Positions 44,191 through 55,384 of a DNA stretch of 64,000 nt are shown piece by piece. The DNA is from Takakia lepidozioides (lineage: Eukaryota; Streptophyta; Takakiopsida; Takakiales; Takakiaceae): contig CM060731.1 of the NCBI GenBank assembly GCA_030704615.1, positions 92,422,756 to 92,486,755 of the forward strand. The letters are read 5' to 3'. The translations under genes were made by a program, and so were the position numbers. The notes beneath the pieces are model-generated. The model was not told the DNA's origin. It did no database searches and saw only the letters and a list, made by a program, of their open reading frames with translations. How positions within the stretch are numbered: the stretch's first letter is position 1; each line of letters starts with the position of its first letter.

Positions 44191-45390
44191 GGGGGGTTAC
44201 CGACGCCTAAGCGACGCCATGCGCGTCGCTAAATGCGGATTTCTGGCCCGGCGGAAATCGCAAATCTGCGACGCCTCAGATGCGTTGTTACGGTGCCGTC
44301 GCAGAATCCGCGCTTAAGGCGACACCTCAGGCGTCGCAAATAGCGCCCCCCAGGACTCCCTGGATTGCACCTACGATATCCCCGGCGTCGTAATGGGCGG
44401 GAGCATGAGGTGCACGGAACGCGACGCTGGGAGCATCGCACTTCTAAGCGACTCTGTGCGTCGCTCCCGCACTGCGTCATCTCTGCCGTCGCCGTTTCCA
44501 TGCGACTGTTTTTTATTTTTTATTTTTAAATAAATATTGTATATTAAAATTTGTTTTTGTTTAATCCATTATTGCGATTTCTCGTGCGTCGCAATAAAAC
44601 TGCAACTTTTTTTTTCCTTTTTTTTAATTGGATTTTGTTTTTCAAAGTGCTCGCAACTGCGACGCCTTTCGAGTAATTGTTTTTTTTTTTTTTTTTTTTT
44701 TCGTATTGGGTTGTTGTAATTGTTTTTTTTTTCCTTTCGGGTGCCCGTCCTGCGGCGGCATAGACGTCGCAGCAAACCTACGACGCTTTTGCGGGGCCCA
44801 ATATGTGTCCCCCTGTGCAACGTCATCAGCGTTGCAGTAAACCTGCGATGCTTTTGGGGGGATCAGTATGTGTTCCTGGTGCGATGGCATGGGCGTCGCA
44901 GTAAAACGGCAACGCTTTGGTGGCCCAAATAGGTGTCCCCTCATGCGACGACCATGGCGTTGGAGTTAATCTGTGACGCTTTTATTTGAAATGAAGCTAG
45001 AGCGGTGGTCCATATCTGTGACGCCAAGACCTGCATCGCGTTTTTTTTTATAAAAAAATTCGGTGGCCTCTATCTGCGATGCCCGGGGCGTCGCATTAAA
45101 CCTGCAACGGATTTTTTTTCAAAACGTTTTTTAGGGTGGCCCCATATGCGACGCCCAGGTGTTGCAGAGGGCCGGGTTTCTTTTGTTTTGTAGATTTGCG
45201 ACGCTTGGGAGGTCTCACCAGGCCTGAATTAGGATTGGGAGTTTAGGGTTAGGCTTAGGTTTGGGAAATATGGGGATTGTGCATATTTAATATAAATGAG
45301 AGAGTAACCACATCATGCGCATGCGTATATACATATATATATATGTAAAATTGACCTCAAAGATCGTGTACATCATCCCTACTACTCACC
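44178..45390. repeat. CACTA subterminal region rich in GCGACG / CGTCGC
   Basis: Dense direct and inverted copies of TGCGACGCC/GGCGTCGCA (for example near 44200, 44270, 44325, 44760, 44790, 44890, 45085, 45195) with poly-T and poly-A spacers. CACTA transposases bind short subterminal motifs of this sort. No gene except the coding end at 45391-45624. Confidence 0.65.
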
Positions 45391-45624
45391 CTAGCCCTCC
45401 GAACTCCCGGGGCTAGATCCCTCACTACCGTCATCACGGTCAGGGTCACCATCACCGTCGGTCTCACTCTCACTCACATGACTTTCATCACTCTCACTAC
45501 CCTCACTATCGCCACTCTTCTTCTTCCTCCTGTTCTTGAGCATCTTACATGCCTTCATGCGTGTAATGATGCCAGCGTACTCATGGAGCTTGGCGTACTC
45601 CACTTTCGATCTGTGGGGTACAAC
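45391..45624 (-). pseudogene. C-terminal end of a transposon protein, left copy
   Basis: Encodes VPHRSKVEYAKLHEYAGI, then RRKKKSGDSEGSESDES and an acidic Ser/Asp/Glu tail ending in a TAG at 45391. The copy at 52591-52824 differs by only one residue over the shared part, so the frame was recently under selection or the duplication is young. The acidic tail and position just inside a CACTA-like end suggest the last exon of that element's protein. The rest is missing. Confidence 0.5.
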
Positions 45625-46029
45625 AATTATATAACATCCATCCATTTTGCCCTAGAATGTCGAGACTTGTGCAGGCGGCGGGCTGAAGTCAAGCAGGCTC
45701 GAGAGTCTTCCACGAGCTGGACATGGTTGTCTCTCAGTCTCTGAGCATAGAAGTATGACGGCTAGAGTTTAAGATTTTGGCTGTATTAATGGTGGAAGCA
45801 CCCGCCATGGGAGCTGGCACAGTTTTGGGGCAGTGTGGCCAGATGTTGTGACAGGGAGAATGATGGCAATACGAAGGGAATGGAGAGACGGTGATGGGGA
45901 TTTAAGCCAGGAATAGAGTGTAGATGAGGGCTTTTTGAATCATTTCACCTTCCATTTGTTGCATGTGCACTCAGGTGGATTCGATGCAACCTTATGTATG
46001 TGATTTACTGATTGTGGGGGGGGGATAGG
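45625..46029. other. No gene recognised
   Basis: Sequence just inside the left duplicated segment. Nothing assignable. Confidence 0.35.
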
Positions 46030-47033
46030 AATCGTGGGATGCGCTCATTGCGGGAGAAAATGATGTAGCAAAGAAGGCCAGTTTTGAGAGGGCACGCTCC
46101 GCAACAACATCACGCCTTGACAAGGCGGACTCCACACACAACTCCCCTGGTAGATCCAAGTATTTTATCACTCACGTTATAAGTCATATTTCTCTATGTA
46201 TTTTGTTATGTCTTCTTTTTGGCTCCATCATCGTGAGGAACTGACTTTAATTTGTGGCATGTGTAGCAACGCAAGTTTGAGAGGAAGCCATCTCCGGTGG
46301 AGTACGACTACACCAAGACCCATGGTTGGCACGGGCTCATGAACACCATGGCCAACCCGGAGGGGAATGCACTATAGGCACTACCGTAGAGGCCGCTCTA
46401 TTTCGACGGACCCCTGCCGGAATCATTAAATACATGCAGGTCGCTAGGTTCGGCAGACTTAATGACAATATTAATTTTTTCGTCCAAGCTTCATCCAATT
46501 TTTCTGGAATTGGGCACCCCTCGGTACTTTTCATTAAATTAGGTGGGCCGTGTCATGATTCACGTACAGTTGACATTCTCTGTGGCAAGTCACAGTTATG
46601 GTTAGCCATAACTCTCTGTAGCAAGCCATAATCATGGTTAGTGGTAAACGCTGCATTTTTAATAAGTCTCAAACTTGACGTTTAGGAGTTCACTACCGTA
46701 TTTTTGTTGCATTCGGTAGTTGCCACCTTTTTTTTCAAAGTTCATTTTTTTAAATGAAGATTATTCTCATATTTCGTCTATTCTCAGGGCATAATTTTAA
46801 AATATTCGTCCTCTCTTAAAATGAATTAATTAAAGTCGGAATAGAACGACCTCCATGGTATTATGGATGGAGGGGGGGGCATGACCAGGGATTGGATCAG
46901 AGCTCTGTGGGAGTTTAGGGATATGGTTCAGGTGCAGGCATAGGGCCGGGGTGATAACAATAGATCATCCTCCGCAGAGTCATCAGGCTCAACGGATAGC
47001 TATGATTCCGATGACTCCGAGGATGACTAGTCC
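46030..47033 (+). pseudogene. Possible transposon protein remnant
   Basis: Three short plus-strand pieces look like broken coding: KKASFERARSATTSRLDKA and DSTHNSPG (46060-46150), KFERKPSPVEYDYTKTHGW (46266-46325), and an acidic Ser-rich end SSAESSGSTDSYDSDDSEDD before TAG (about 46970-47030). The pattern of a THNSPG-like motif and an acidic tail recalls plant CACTA second proteins, but I cannot confirm the family. Confidence 0.3.
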
Positions 47034-47254
47034 TAGTCCCCCTGTAAGTACTGAGAATTAGAGTGTAGATCACGGAGTCAGCCTACTTAACCCTTGTGAG
47101 CAAAATATTTCAGCTCATTGCTTGTAAATATACCATCTTTCACCTTGTATTTCATTTTGTGCCGTGCCATCACTATGCTTGCTCATACTCATGCAATAAA
47201 CCAAACTTGTGTACCTGCCAAATCAGAGTGATGGAAGCTCTGAGGAATCCCAAC

Positions 47255-47645
47255 ACCATAAACCCTAAACCCTCAAACCCTCAAAACCCCCCAAAAAAAG
47301 AAAAAAAAACCCTAAAAAGGGGTGTGCGGCACCGCATACCCCTTTCAGTGGCACTGCACACTAAAAACAAAACCCTAAAAAAACCCTAAAAAAACCCTTA
47401 AAAAAAAAAAAAAAAAAAAAAAAACTCTTGAAAAGGGGTGTGCGGTGCTGCACACCTCTTTTAGTGGCACCGCACACTAGAAAAAAAAAACCCTAAAAAA
47501 AACCTAAAAACCCTTTAAAAACCTAAAAAACCCAAAAAAATAAAAATAAAAATCCTGAAAAGGGGTGTGCGGCACCGCACATCAGTTTTAGTGGCATCTA
47601 CGGGGAAAGTAAACCCCCCTAAGAACCCACTAAGAAAACCCTAGA
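47255..47645. repeat. Telomere-like CCCTAAA repeat with GTGCGG hairpin
   Basis: Same unit as 43000-43300: AAACCCTAAAA tracts and GGGGTGTGCGGCACCGCA hairpins, two and a half units, ending GTGGCATCTACGGGGAAAG. The interspersed hairpin shows that this is not a plain telomere tract. Confidence 0.75.
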
Positions 47646-47799
47646 AAACCCTAAAGAAACCCTAATTACCCATCCACTATATCACCTTCCCCTTAATTAC
47701 TAATCTTCATTGTGCCCACTTTCAATATCGCACCAATCGGTTGGATCCTTGGCAACTGTGTTCTTCATATGAAAGAGTCACTGACATGCCTACAAGGAC

Positions 47800-47944
47800 A
47801 TCGTGTCCGCGGTTATATGTGTCATCCGCGGAATTGCGTAGAGTACCTTTTCGCAAAGTCTTGAGGCAGCACCGCTCATGTGAGCATAGGCTCACCGCTC
47901 ACGATCTAGCATCCCTCTTATGAGACCAATGGCTGGACCTCTAC
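47800..47944 (-). repeat. TATAACCG repeat end plus short integrase fragment
   Basis: Read on the minus strand: 47944-47920 encodes VEVQPLVS of an integrase. Then comes repeat sequence with GTGAGCGGTGAGCC, ending in ACATATAACCGCGG near 47807. It is the partner of 57296-57484, which reads from CGGTTATAGG through CACGTCA words into integrase codons for ADYLTKWV. The two pieces belonged together before a Ty3 element inserted between them. Confidence 0.7.
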
Positions 47945-48877
47945 TGTCGCGTACCTCACTTCGGTAAGCTCTCCCCTCAAGTCATAATTACTCGCTTGAT
48001 GCGCGCGCCTAACTCCCAACCTGGCCGCCGGGCCAACTTGGAGCTCCGGCTGCTCACCGGGGCATAACGGTCCCCCCTTTGATCTCCCAAAGAACCCTCC
48101 AACGATTTCAAACCAGCGGAATTCCCTTTGGTAGTTGGCAGTCCGGAACAGCTCCCCACTCTTTGGTCGCTTTCCGGCTCGCTCGCTTACTCACTAGTTT
48201 TTGGTCACCAACGGGCTTGCACCGTTCTCGGGGTTACTACTCCCTATATATACTTATGTAGCTGTCAGCGGGGGTTTCACAAACAACCATGCCATTTTAT
48301 GGCGAACCACCACGAACACCCTCAACTCCCGGTGATGAGTCGCGGTGAGTCTTGGCCCACCCACCACGGCCCCTATGGACCGTGATGAGTCCCAAGACTC
48401 CCCACGACTCCCACCACAAGGTCTCTGCCCCAGGGTGAGTCCTATGCTACCCCCACTAAGTCCCGCTAAGCTACCACCACCCCTTGTGGAGCCACCCCCA
48501 CCGCAACCCGGTGTGCGGGGTTCCACCTAGTGAGCGCCTCTGCCTCCTTGAGTGCCTTGGGCACTCAAGGGTGCTTCAGCCCCCCATACCTATCGCTGCC
48601 ACTGCCCCCACCACAGGGGCAGCCCCTCTTGTGTCCCGACCCCTTGCCCTCAAGGCAAAGGGCCGCGACACGCTAAGCTACCACCACCCCTTGTGGAGCC
48701 ACCCCCACCGCAACCCGGTGTGCGGGGCTCCACCTAGTGAGCGCCTCTACCTCCTTGAGTGCCTTGGGCACTCAAGGATGCTTCAGCCCCCCATACCTAT
48801 CGCTGCCATTGCCCCCACCACAGGGGCAGTCCGTCTTGTGTCCCGACCCCCTGCCCTAAAGGCAAAGGGCCGCGACA
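47945..48877 (-). repeat. 3' LTR of the split Ty3 element
   Basis: 933 bp, with terminal TGTCGC...GCGACA (TG...CA with 6-bp inverted ends). Homologous throughout to the LTR at 57485-58405. It contains a 207-bp tandem duplication (about 48490-48696 and 48697-48877). A short purine-rich stretch lies just upstream on the minus strand (reverse complement of 48878-48888). Confidence 0.9.
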
Positions 48878-49702
48878 CACACCCCTACCAACAGGGAGTC
48901 GATGTCCTCATCAGCTTGTCCCTTTTGTGGAAACGAACATCCAAGTTGTGGCGTCCCACCTCGGCCGACTTCCTCCGAGTCCCCGCCAAGGGTGGAGCTT
49001 CTCAAGCTTCTCCCAGTGCACTCTTCTTGGCCTACTTCAAGGCCAAGGAACGATCCTCCCCGAGGATCGAATCGCCTTACTGCAACAACATTGCTTGCGA
49101 CTGGTCATGATGCCGCTTTTGGCATCACCTTGAGCAAGGGTTCACCTCGAACCCTCTTTGACTAGGAAGATAACCCTGAACCAACCGCGCGCCCCAATCA
49201 CTACAATTGGGTCCGCCTTGGAATGCTGGCCTGAGGTACGGGAACACGCCGAAGCCGCACTACGATTTCGTCCCGAGGCTACACGATTATAGTATGTGAA
49301 CGGAAGCACGTAGCTTCCGCGTTAGCCCGCACTACAAAGCAACCCCCTCGGTAGCGCAGTTATAGTATGCGCGCGCGCCAGGTGCGCACTAGCATGTGAA
49401 CTCCTAAAGAAGGCGCAAGTTTCCTTGCCCCTTGGATGGGAGTCACCCGATTTCGGCACTGCGCAAACACACGATTAACCCAATTTACCTCTCCCACTTT
49501 TGTAAGCTAGCATGCATTCTACACACTAGCCAACCACACCATGCATCACCATTCCAAACAAAATAGGACGCATAACATTTGGAACCCATTTCCTTTATAA
49601 CAAATTTTTGTACAATACAAGTTTTTGCAATCGGATTCATAAGCTAGCTAAGTCGGGCTAAGCATGCATTTCCTCCCCCATGCTCCAAGGTTGATGTCCC
49701 CA
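48878..49702 (-). other. Ty3 internal noncoding region before the 3' LTR
   Basis: About 825 bp between the end of the chromodomain and the LTR. Short open frames only. Contains TATAGTATG-type words near 49290 and 49362. Confidence 0.6.
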
Positions 49703-51292
49703 TCAACGTTTCTTCCGCTTTTGAGGTCGCCCTTCGAAAACTGCAACCGTCTCGGATGCGTTTCCCATGGCACGCACCCAAGATGCCTCCACATGATGAT
49801 AGCCCTTCCATTTGACGAGATACTCCATTTCTCGGTTCTTGAACCTCCTCGACTTAAGTACTGCCTCCACCTCGTATTCAGGTTCATTTTTATGATCCAA
49901 CAGCACAGGTGGTGGACGCAACACTTGATGTCGATTCGGACGCGCTTCATCTTTGAAGTAAGGCTTAAAAAAAAAGACGTGGAATATTGGATGTACCTTG
50001 CTGTTTGCCGGCAGCTCCAATTCATACACATCCTCATTCATAACCTTCCGGATGCGAAAGGGTCCCGCATACGGAGGTACGAACTTTGGACTCACTTCCG
50101 GAGGTAGTCGGAAATTTTTGATGTTCAACCAAACCTCCGTGCCTGCCTCAAACTTGACTTCCCTCCGCTTCCGATTCGCCTGCCTTTCATACCGTTTCCT
50201 AGCTTTGGCAATGTTGTACTTTGCGAGCTTCAACAAACGCTCGCGTTCTTCTAGTACCGCCGCTACTGCCGGTTCCTCAACGTCTTGGGCGGCCCAACTT
50301 GTCGGCACCAGAGGTGCTTTTCCATAGACCAATACGAAAGGGGAAACTCCCGTTGCGGAGTGTTATGTGTTATTATAACAGAACTCTGTCGCGTCTAAGT
50401 GTTCCACCCAGTCTGTTTGGTCTGCCGACACGTAATTCTGCAAGATCTGCTTCACTACGGAATTCACTCTTTCCGTTTGGCCGTCGGTCGTAGGTCGGAA
50501 GGCGGTGCTCATCTTCAGCCTCGTCCCCATCTTCTTCCAGAGTGCCCTCCAAAATTTACTCGTAAACTTTGGATCGCGGTCCGAGACAATATCCTTCGGG
50601 ACTCCATGATGTTTTAAGACGTGGGCGAAGTAAAGTCGCCCTGTTTCCTGCGCCGTTGCCGTCTCCTTGGTGGGGATGAAATGGCCTATTTTACTGAACC
50701 TATCCACCACCACCATGATTGCATCGAATCCTTTTGACAGCGGCATAGCAGTCATGAAATCCATCGAGACGCTTTCCCAAGTCCCCTCTGGAATCGGCAA
50801 GGGTTGTAACAGCCCCGCTTGCTTTTTGTACTCGCTCCGGTTTTGTTGGCATGTGGTGCATGTCTTGACATACTCCTCTGCCTCCTCCCTCAGTTTGGGC
50901 CAGAAATACTCTTTCTTCAAGGGTGCCGCAGTGCGCTTGGCTCCGCCGTGGCCCGCAAGCGGGCTATCATGGCATTCTCTCAAGAGGCTATCTCTGATCC
51001 CTCCCTTCGGCACGTAGAGACGCTTTTGCTTATACTGGAGCAGTCCATTTTGCAAGTGGAACTGTGATTTAATCCCCATCCTCAAGTCCTGCATCACGGA
51101 CTTTGCCAGCTCATCCTTCCGGCAAGCCTTCCGGATCTTCCTTTGGAGCGTCGTTTCGCCCCTGTACACCAACAAGAGCTGCTGCTTTCTACTTAAAGCA
51201 TCGGCCATCACATTGTCCCGTCCCGGTTTGTGCTGGATATCCACGTCGAACACCGCCAAAGTATCTTGCCACCTAAGTTGTTTTGGGGACAA
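49703..51292 (-). pseudogene. Ty3 pol 3' part: RNase H end, integrase, chromodomain
   Basis: One frame from 51292 to 49703 with a single in-frame TAA at 50363-50365. Order: QLRWQDTLAVFDVDI (RNase H end), HHCC finger (HDSPLAGHGG...CTTCQQN), integrase core (SMDFMTAMPLSKGFDAIMVV, IVSDRDPKFTSKFW, FRPTTDGQTERVNSVV: D, D and E present), GPFRIRKV-type C-terminal domain, and a chromodomain (PEYEVEAVLKSRRFKNREM, EYLVKWKGY, ASWV) that would direct integration to marked chromatin. Except for the stop, it looks complete. 48878-49702 is noncoding element sequence. Confidence 0.85.
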
Positions 51293-51307
51293 CTTGGGTT
51301 GCGTGGC

Positions 51308-52011
51308 AGCGACGCTCTTGCGATTCCCAGCAGTCGCAACAGAACCACGCCAATGTGGAGCTAGCTACGCCGCCCAGGGGCTGCGACGTTGTTGCGACTC
51401 CAAGGAGTCGCATAAGAACGTGCCCTCCCATGGAGCTAGCGATGGCCCCCGGGGGCTGCGACGTCCGTGCGATTCCCGGGCGTTGCTAGAGAACCTCCCT
51501 ACCCATGGGGGGTCTAGCGACGCCCCCAAATGGCAGCGACGTCATGGCGATTCCCGGGCGTCGCCAGTCCCCTAGGTAGAATAGACCCCATATGCGATGT
51601 CCAGGCATCGCAGAGCGGGGGCTTTAATGTCCCAGGCTGCGACGTGCCGTCGGCGCGTGGTTTTTTTTGGGGATGGGCGACGTCCTTGTGACTGCCCCAT
51701 GACGCAGAGGGAGGGATGGACCCCCCTCCTTGCCCTTTGTTGCGACTCCCGGGAGTCGCCATATTGCGACGCCTCGGAGGGGCGGCGTCATTCCGCTGTC
51801 GCTGGTCGTGGCCAGGGGGACCCGAGGGATTATCGATTCCCCTAGGTCGCTAATCTGCGACGTTCCGGGAGGTCGGACCGACGTGGCGGCGACCTCCCGA
51901 CGTCGCAATTTGTCCCCGGCGCGCCCCGGGCGCTGTAGTGTATTTCCATCGCTAGGCGTGGTGTTTGAGGTCGATGAGGCATCGCTAACCCCCCCCCCAA
52001 ATGTAGTAGTG
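51308..52011. repeat. CACTA-like terminus with GCGACG subterminal repeats, cut by the inversion
   Basis: Starts exactly at the Ty3 break. Dense TGCGACG/CGTCGCA words, often as GATTCCCGGGCGT hairpins. It ends GCATCGCTAACCCCCC followed by AAATGTAGTAGTG at 52011. That end resembles the terminus at 54004 (GGTAACCCCCCGAACGG, then TGTAGTG). Confidence 0.65.
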
Positions 52012-52029
52012 AATGACTGCTAATCCATG

Positions 52030-52480
52030 TCAGCTTCACGTGGAACGAAAGGGATATGCCACGTGTCACGACAATGGAAAGGCGACAGGGTCTTCACGAC
52101 TGGCATATACGACTTCCGCAGATTAATCCAAGGACAACACGTGGAGAAGATTGGACATGACACGTGGCATGATAGGGTGAGGAGAGAGGGTCTTCCAAGA
52201 CTGGCATGTATGACTTCCGCAGATTAATCCCAGGACCACACGTGGAGAATATGGGACATGACACGTGGCATGACAATATGGAGCGGGAGGGTCTTTCGTG
52301 ATTGGCATGTATGACTTCAGACGTTTATTCCTAGGTCCATACGTGGAGTCAAATTATGCAGGATGGGGGTGGTCGTTATGACTGGAACATATGACTTTCA
52401 TGGCGCATTATGGATACTGCACGTGGCACGAGTATGGGCGAACACGAGGGGTGAAAGTGGCACGTGGTGGAGGCTCTGTG
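52030..52480. repeat. Tandem repeat of about 101 bp with CACGTGG words
   Basis: Three good and one partial unit (starts near 52054, 52153, 52254 and about 52345). Common words: GACATGACACGTGGCATGA, GGGTCTTC, TGGCATGTATGACTTC, AGATTAATCC, CACGTGGAGAA. The frequent ACGTGG words look like G-box cores, but nothing shows that they are used. Confidence 0.8.
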
Positions 52481-52590
52481 GATGGGAGGTAGTCGTGTAC
52501 ATGACCGTAGTCATGGGCCTGACTCTAGCAGCATTGAAACATGAAAGCACCATTGAAAGCACACGAAAATACAATTGAAACATGAAAGCG

Positions 52591-52824
52591 GTTGTACCCC
52601 ACAGATCGAAAATGGAGTACGCCAAGCTCCATGAGTACGCTGGCATCATTACACGCATGAAGGCATGTAAGATGCTCAAGAACAGGAGGAAGAAGAAGAG
52701 TGGCGATAGTGAGGGTAGTGAGAGTGATGAAAGTCATGTGAGTGAGAGTGAGACCGACGGTGATGGTGACCCCGACCGTGATGACGGTAGTGAGGGATCT
52801 AGCCCCGGGAGTTCGGAGGGCTAG
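52591..52824 (+). pseudogene. C-terminal end of a transposon protein, right copy
   Basis: Same product as 45391-45624 with M for V in KMEYAK. Ends in TAG at 52824. The Met before VVPHRSK belongs to the flanking sequence and is not a real start. Confidence 0.5.
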
Positions 52825-54004
52825 GGTGAGTAGTAGGGATGATGTACACGATCTTTGAGGTCAATTTTACATATATATATGTATATACGCATGCGCATGA
52901 TGTGGTACTCTCTCATTTATATTAAATATGCACAATCCCCATATTCCCCAAACCTAAGCCTAACCCTAAACTCCCAATCCTAATTCGGGCCTGGTGAGAC
53001 CTCCCAGGCGTCGCAAATCTACAAAACAAAAGAAACCCGGCCCTCTCCGACACCTGGGCGTCGCAGATGGGGCCACCCTAAGAAACGTTTTGAAAAAAAA
53101 TCCGTTGCAGGTTTAATGCGACACCCCGGGCATCGCAGATAGAGGCCACCGATTTTTTTTATAAAAAAAAACGCGATGCAGGTTTGGGCGTCACAGATAT
53201 GGACCACCGCTCTAGCTTGATTTCAAATAAAAGCGTCGCAGATTAACTCCGATGCCATGGTCGTCGCATGAGGGACACCTATTTGGGCCCCCAAAGCGTC
53301 GCCGTTTTACTGCGACGCCCATGCCATCGCACCAGGAACACATACTGATCCCCCCAAAAGCATCGCAGGTTTACTGCAACGCTGATGATGTCGCACAGGG
53401 GGACACATATTGGGGCCCGCAAAAGCGTCGTAGGTTTGCTGCGACGTCTATGCCGCCGCAGGAGGGGCACCCGAAAGGGGAAAAAAAAAAAAAAAAAAAA
53501 AAAACAATTACTCGAAAAGCGTCGCAGTTGCGAGCACTTTGAAAAACAAAATCCAATTAAAAAAAAGGAAAAAAAAGTTGCAGTTTTATTGCGACGCAGG
53601 AGAAATCGCAATAATGGATTAAACAAAAACAAATTTTAATATACAATATTTATTTAAAAATATAAAATAAAAACAGTCGCATGGAAACCGCGACGGCAGA
53701 GATAACGCAGTGCGGGAGCGACGCACAGAGTCACTTAGAAGTGCGATGCTCCCAGCGTCGCGTTCTGTGCACCTCATGCTCCCGCCTGTTACAACGCCGG
53801 GGATATCGTAGGTGCAATCCAGGGAGTCCTGGGAGGCGCTATTTGCGACGCCTGAGGCATCGCCTTAAGCGCGGATTCTGCGATGGCACCGTAACAACGC
53901 ATCTGAGGCGTCGCAGATTTGCGATTTCCGCCGGGCCAGAAATCCGCGTTTAGCGACACGCATGGCGTCGCTTAGGCGTTGGTAACCCCCCGAACGGTGT
54001 AGTG
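52825..54004. repeat. CACTA subterminal region, right copy
   Basis: GCGACGC/GCGTCGC words in both orientations up to GGTAACCCCCCGAACGG and terminal TGTAGTG (54004). Followed by CAT, a possible 3-bp target duplication that I could not pair. Confidence 0.65.
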
Positions 54005-54899
54005 CATCTAGCAACTTTGAAACAAACTCTTTTGGCAAGAAAATTTCACCTCATGAATTCACACTACAAAAGAAAACTATAGCAAATAATTCGTGGATGT
54101 AAAACGATAGGAGAGATATTGGGTTGCTGCAACAGAAGTGTGTGTTGACGCACACTTTATTTTCCATCCTTTGTCAAAACCGATTTTTATCTTCTTTTTT
54201 TTTTTTTTTCCTCCCCCCTCCCCGTTGGGTTGCTGCAAAGCTAGTGTGTTCACATTGCAGGAGTTGTTGAAATTAAAAAAAGAAACGACCGTCAATTGTG
54301 CGGTCACTTTATTTTCTTTTTAAAGAAAAAAAATATTTATCTTACTTTCATTTTATTCTCATTTTTGAAAGGAGCAACGTCCCACCGATTGACGCGCTAC
54401 GCTCAGGCATAGTTGTTTTCTAGCCCCCGTCAATATGTATATATATATATATATATATACCGTTGGACTGCTGCAAAGCAAGTGTGCGTTAACGGACACT
54501 TGTTTTTAAGACCTCGTCAAAACCAGATTAAAATAATAAAAATAAAAAAATCCAGTTGGGCTATTGCAAAGCAAGTATGCGTTAACGCATAGTTGTTTTG
54601 CAGCCCCCGTCAAAACTAGGGATAAAAATAATAATTAAACACTGCGAAACAAATGTGCGTTGGCGTTTCGGGGTGGTGCACAATGGCGCACATGTCCAGC
54701 GCACAGTTCCACCAAGGAACCAAATGAAGTACAAGCAAAAATATGAAAAGATCTGGTGCAACATGCATGGCTGGACATGGCCACCTCATTCTTTTTGAGT
54801 CGATGGTTCTGGAGGTGTGCGCCAATTCACACTTGCAAATGAGACCTCCTAAAGTGAACTTAACAAAGAGGAAAAGAGAGAACTCCCGAAAATATGTGA

Positions 54900-55384
54900 A
54901 CCCTAAACTTGAACTAATTTGTGAACTCATACTGGTCAAAGAGTAGCAAGAAGACAAAAGGGAAGTATGGATGTCTGCACCAGAGCCGACAGTCCGCGCT
55001 GCAAAGTGGTAATGTGATCCCACGAAACTTGGAGACATGTGACATGTGTCTAAACTTTGTGTTCATGCAACATGCATCTCATCTTTGTGTGCTCATTTCA
55101 CTTTGCGATTTAACATTGTGAACAAAATCTGACTCATTTTGCCTCTTATCATTAACTTTATCTATAAGTAGTTAGTCACCTTGAGCATTGATGTTCTAAT
55201 GAAAGATCATATGTGTACATTAATTGTAATGTAAACTATTCAACCGCCTATGGTCGCACGCCTATAGGCCCTTCTTTGCATATGTGTCTGTGGTAACAGG
55301 CCCTTGGAATAGTTGACCACTAAACCCTTTTCTATTATCCATATCACTAAACCATAGGCGTGTGAGTATGCTCACATGGTAGCG
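54900..55384. other. No gene recognised
   Basis: AT-rich sequence; includes CCTATAGGCCC at 55259-55269, a motif of the TATAGG repeat family. Confidence 0.4.

Larger units (their letters stand above)
43309..45624. repeat. 2.3-kb duplicated segment, left copy
   Basis: Matches the reverse complement of 52591-54899 over its whole length with small indels. Limits: starts at CATATATTTTCGGGAGTTC (43309) and ends at GGGGTACAAC (45624). Beyond these points the two copies differ completely. It contains two CACTA-type termini, a GCGACG-rich subterminal region and a short conserved C-terminal coding end. See the inversion model at the Ty3 element. Confidence 0.9.
47945..51307 (-). mobile_element. Ty3 chromovirus, 3' half of the split element
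   Basis: Contains, in minus-strand order: the last part of RNase H, integrase, chromodomain, a 3' untranslated part and the 3' LTR. It begins inside RNase H at 51307. The plus-strand 5' half at 57485-61417 ends at the same point to within about 3 bp. TCTAC at 47940-47944 is the target duplication beside the LTR. Its partner is the reverse complement of 57480-57484. Confidence 0.9.
52591..54899. repeat. 2.3-kb duplicated segment, right copy (inverted relative to 43309-45624)
   Basis: Begins GTTGTACCCC (52591) and ends AATATGTGA (54899). It lies inside the inverted segment, so its present inverted orientation is explained by the inversion. It holds the same two CACTA-type termini (TGTAGTG ending 54004; CACTACAAAAGAAAA starting 54062). 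Confidence 0.9.

Noticed and set aside
44510-45020. Lys- or Phe-rich proteins from poly-A/poly-T tracts (also 53279-53640 and 62219-62839)
   Set aside because: Low-complexity translation of homopolymer runs.
43000-47645. Interstitial telomere or chromosome end
   Set aside because: CCCTAAA words are irregular and always interrupted by the same GTGCGG hairpin, so it is a dispersed repeat.
48484-49110. 208-codon open frame on the plus strand
   Set aside because: It lies across the LTR on the antisense strand and repeats itself every 207 bp. No domain; translation of repeat DNA.
43309-54899. One giant DNA transposon with 2.3-kb terminal inverted repeats
   Set aside because: The split Ty3 element shows that the right arm lies in an inverted segment. 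Before that the arms were direct repeats. The arm ends also lack a shared terminus of any known class.
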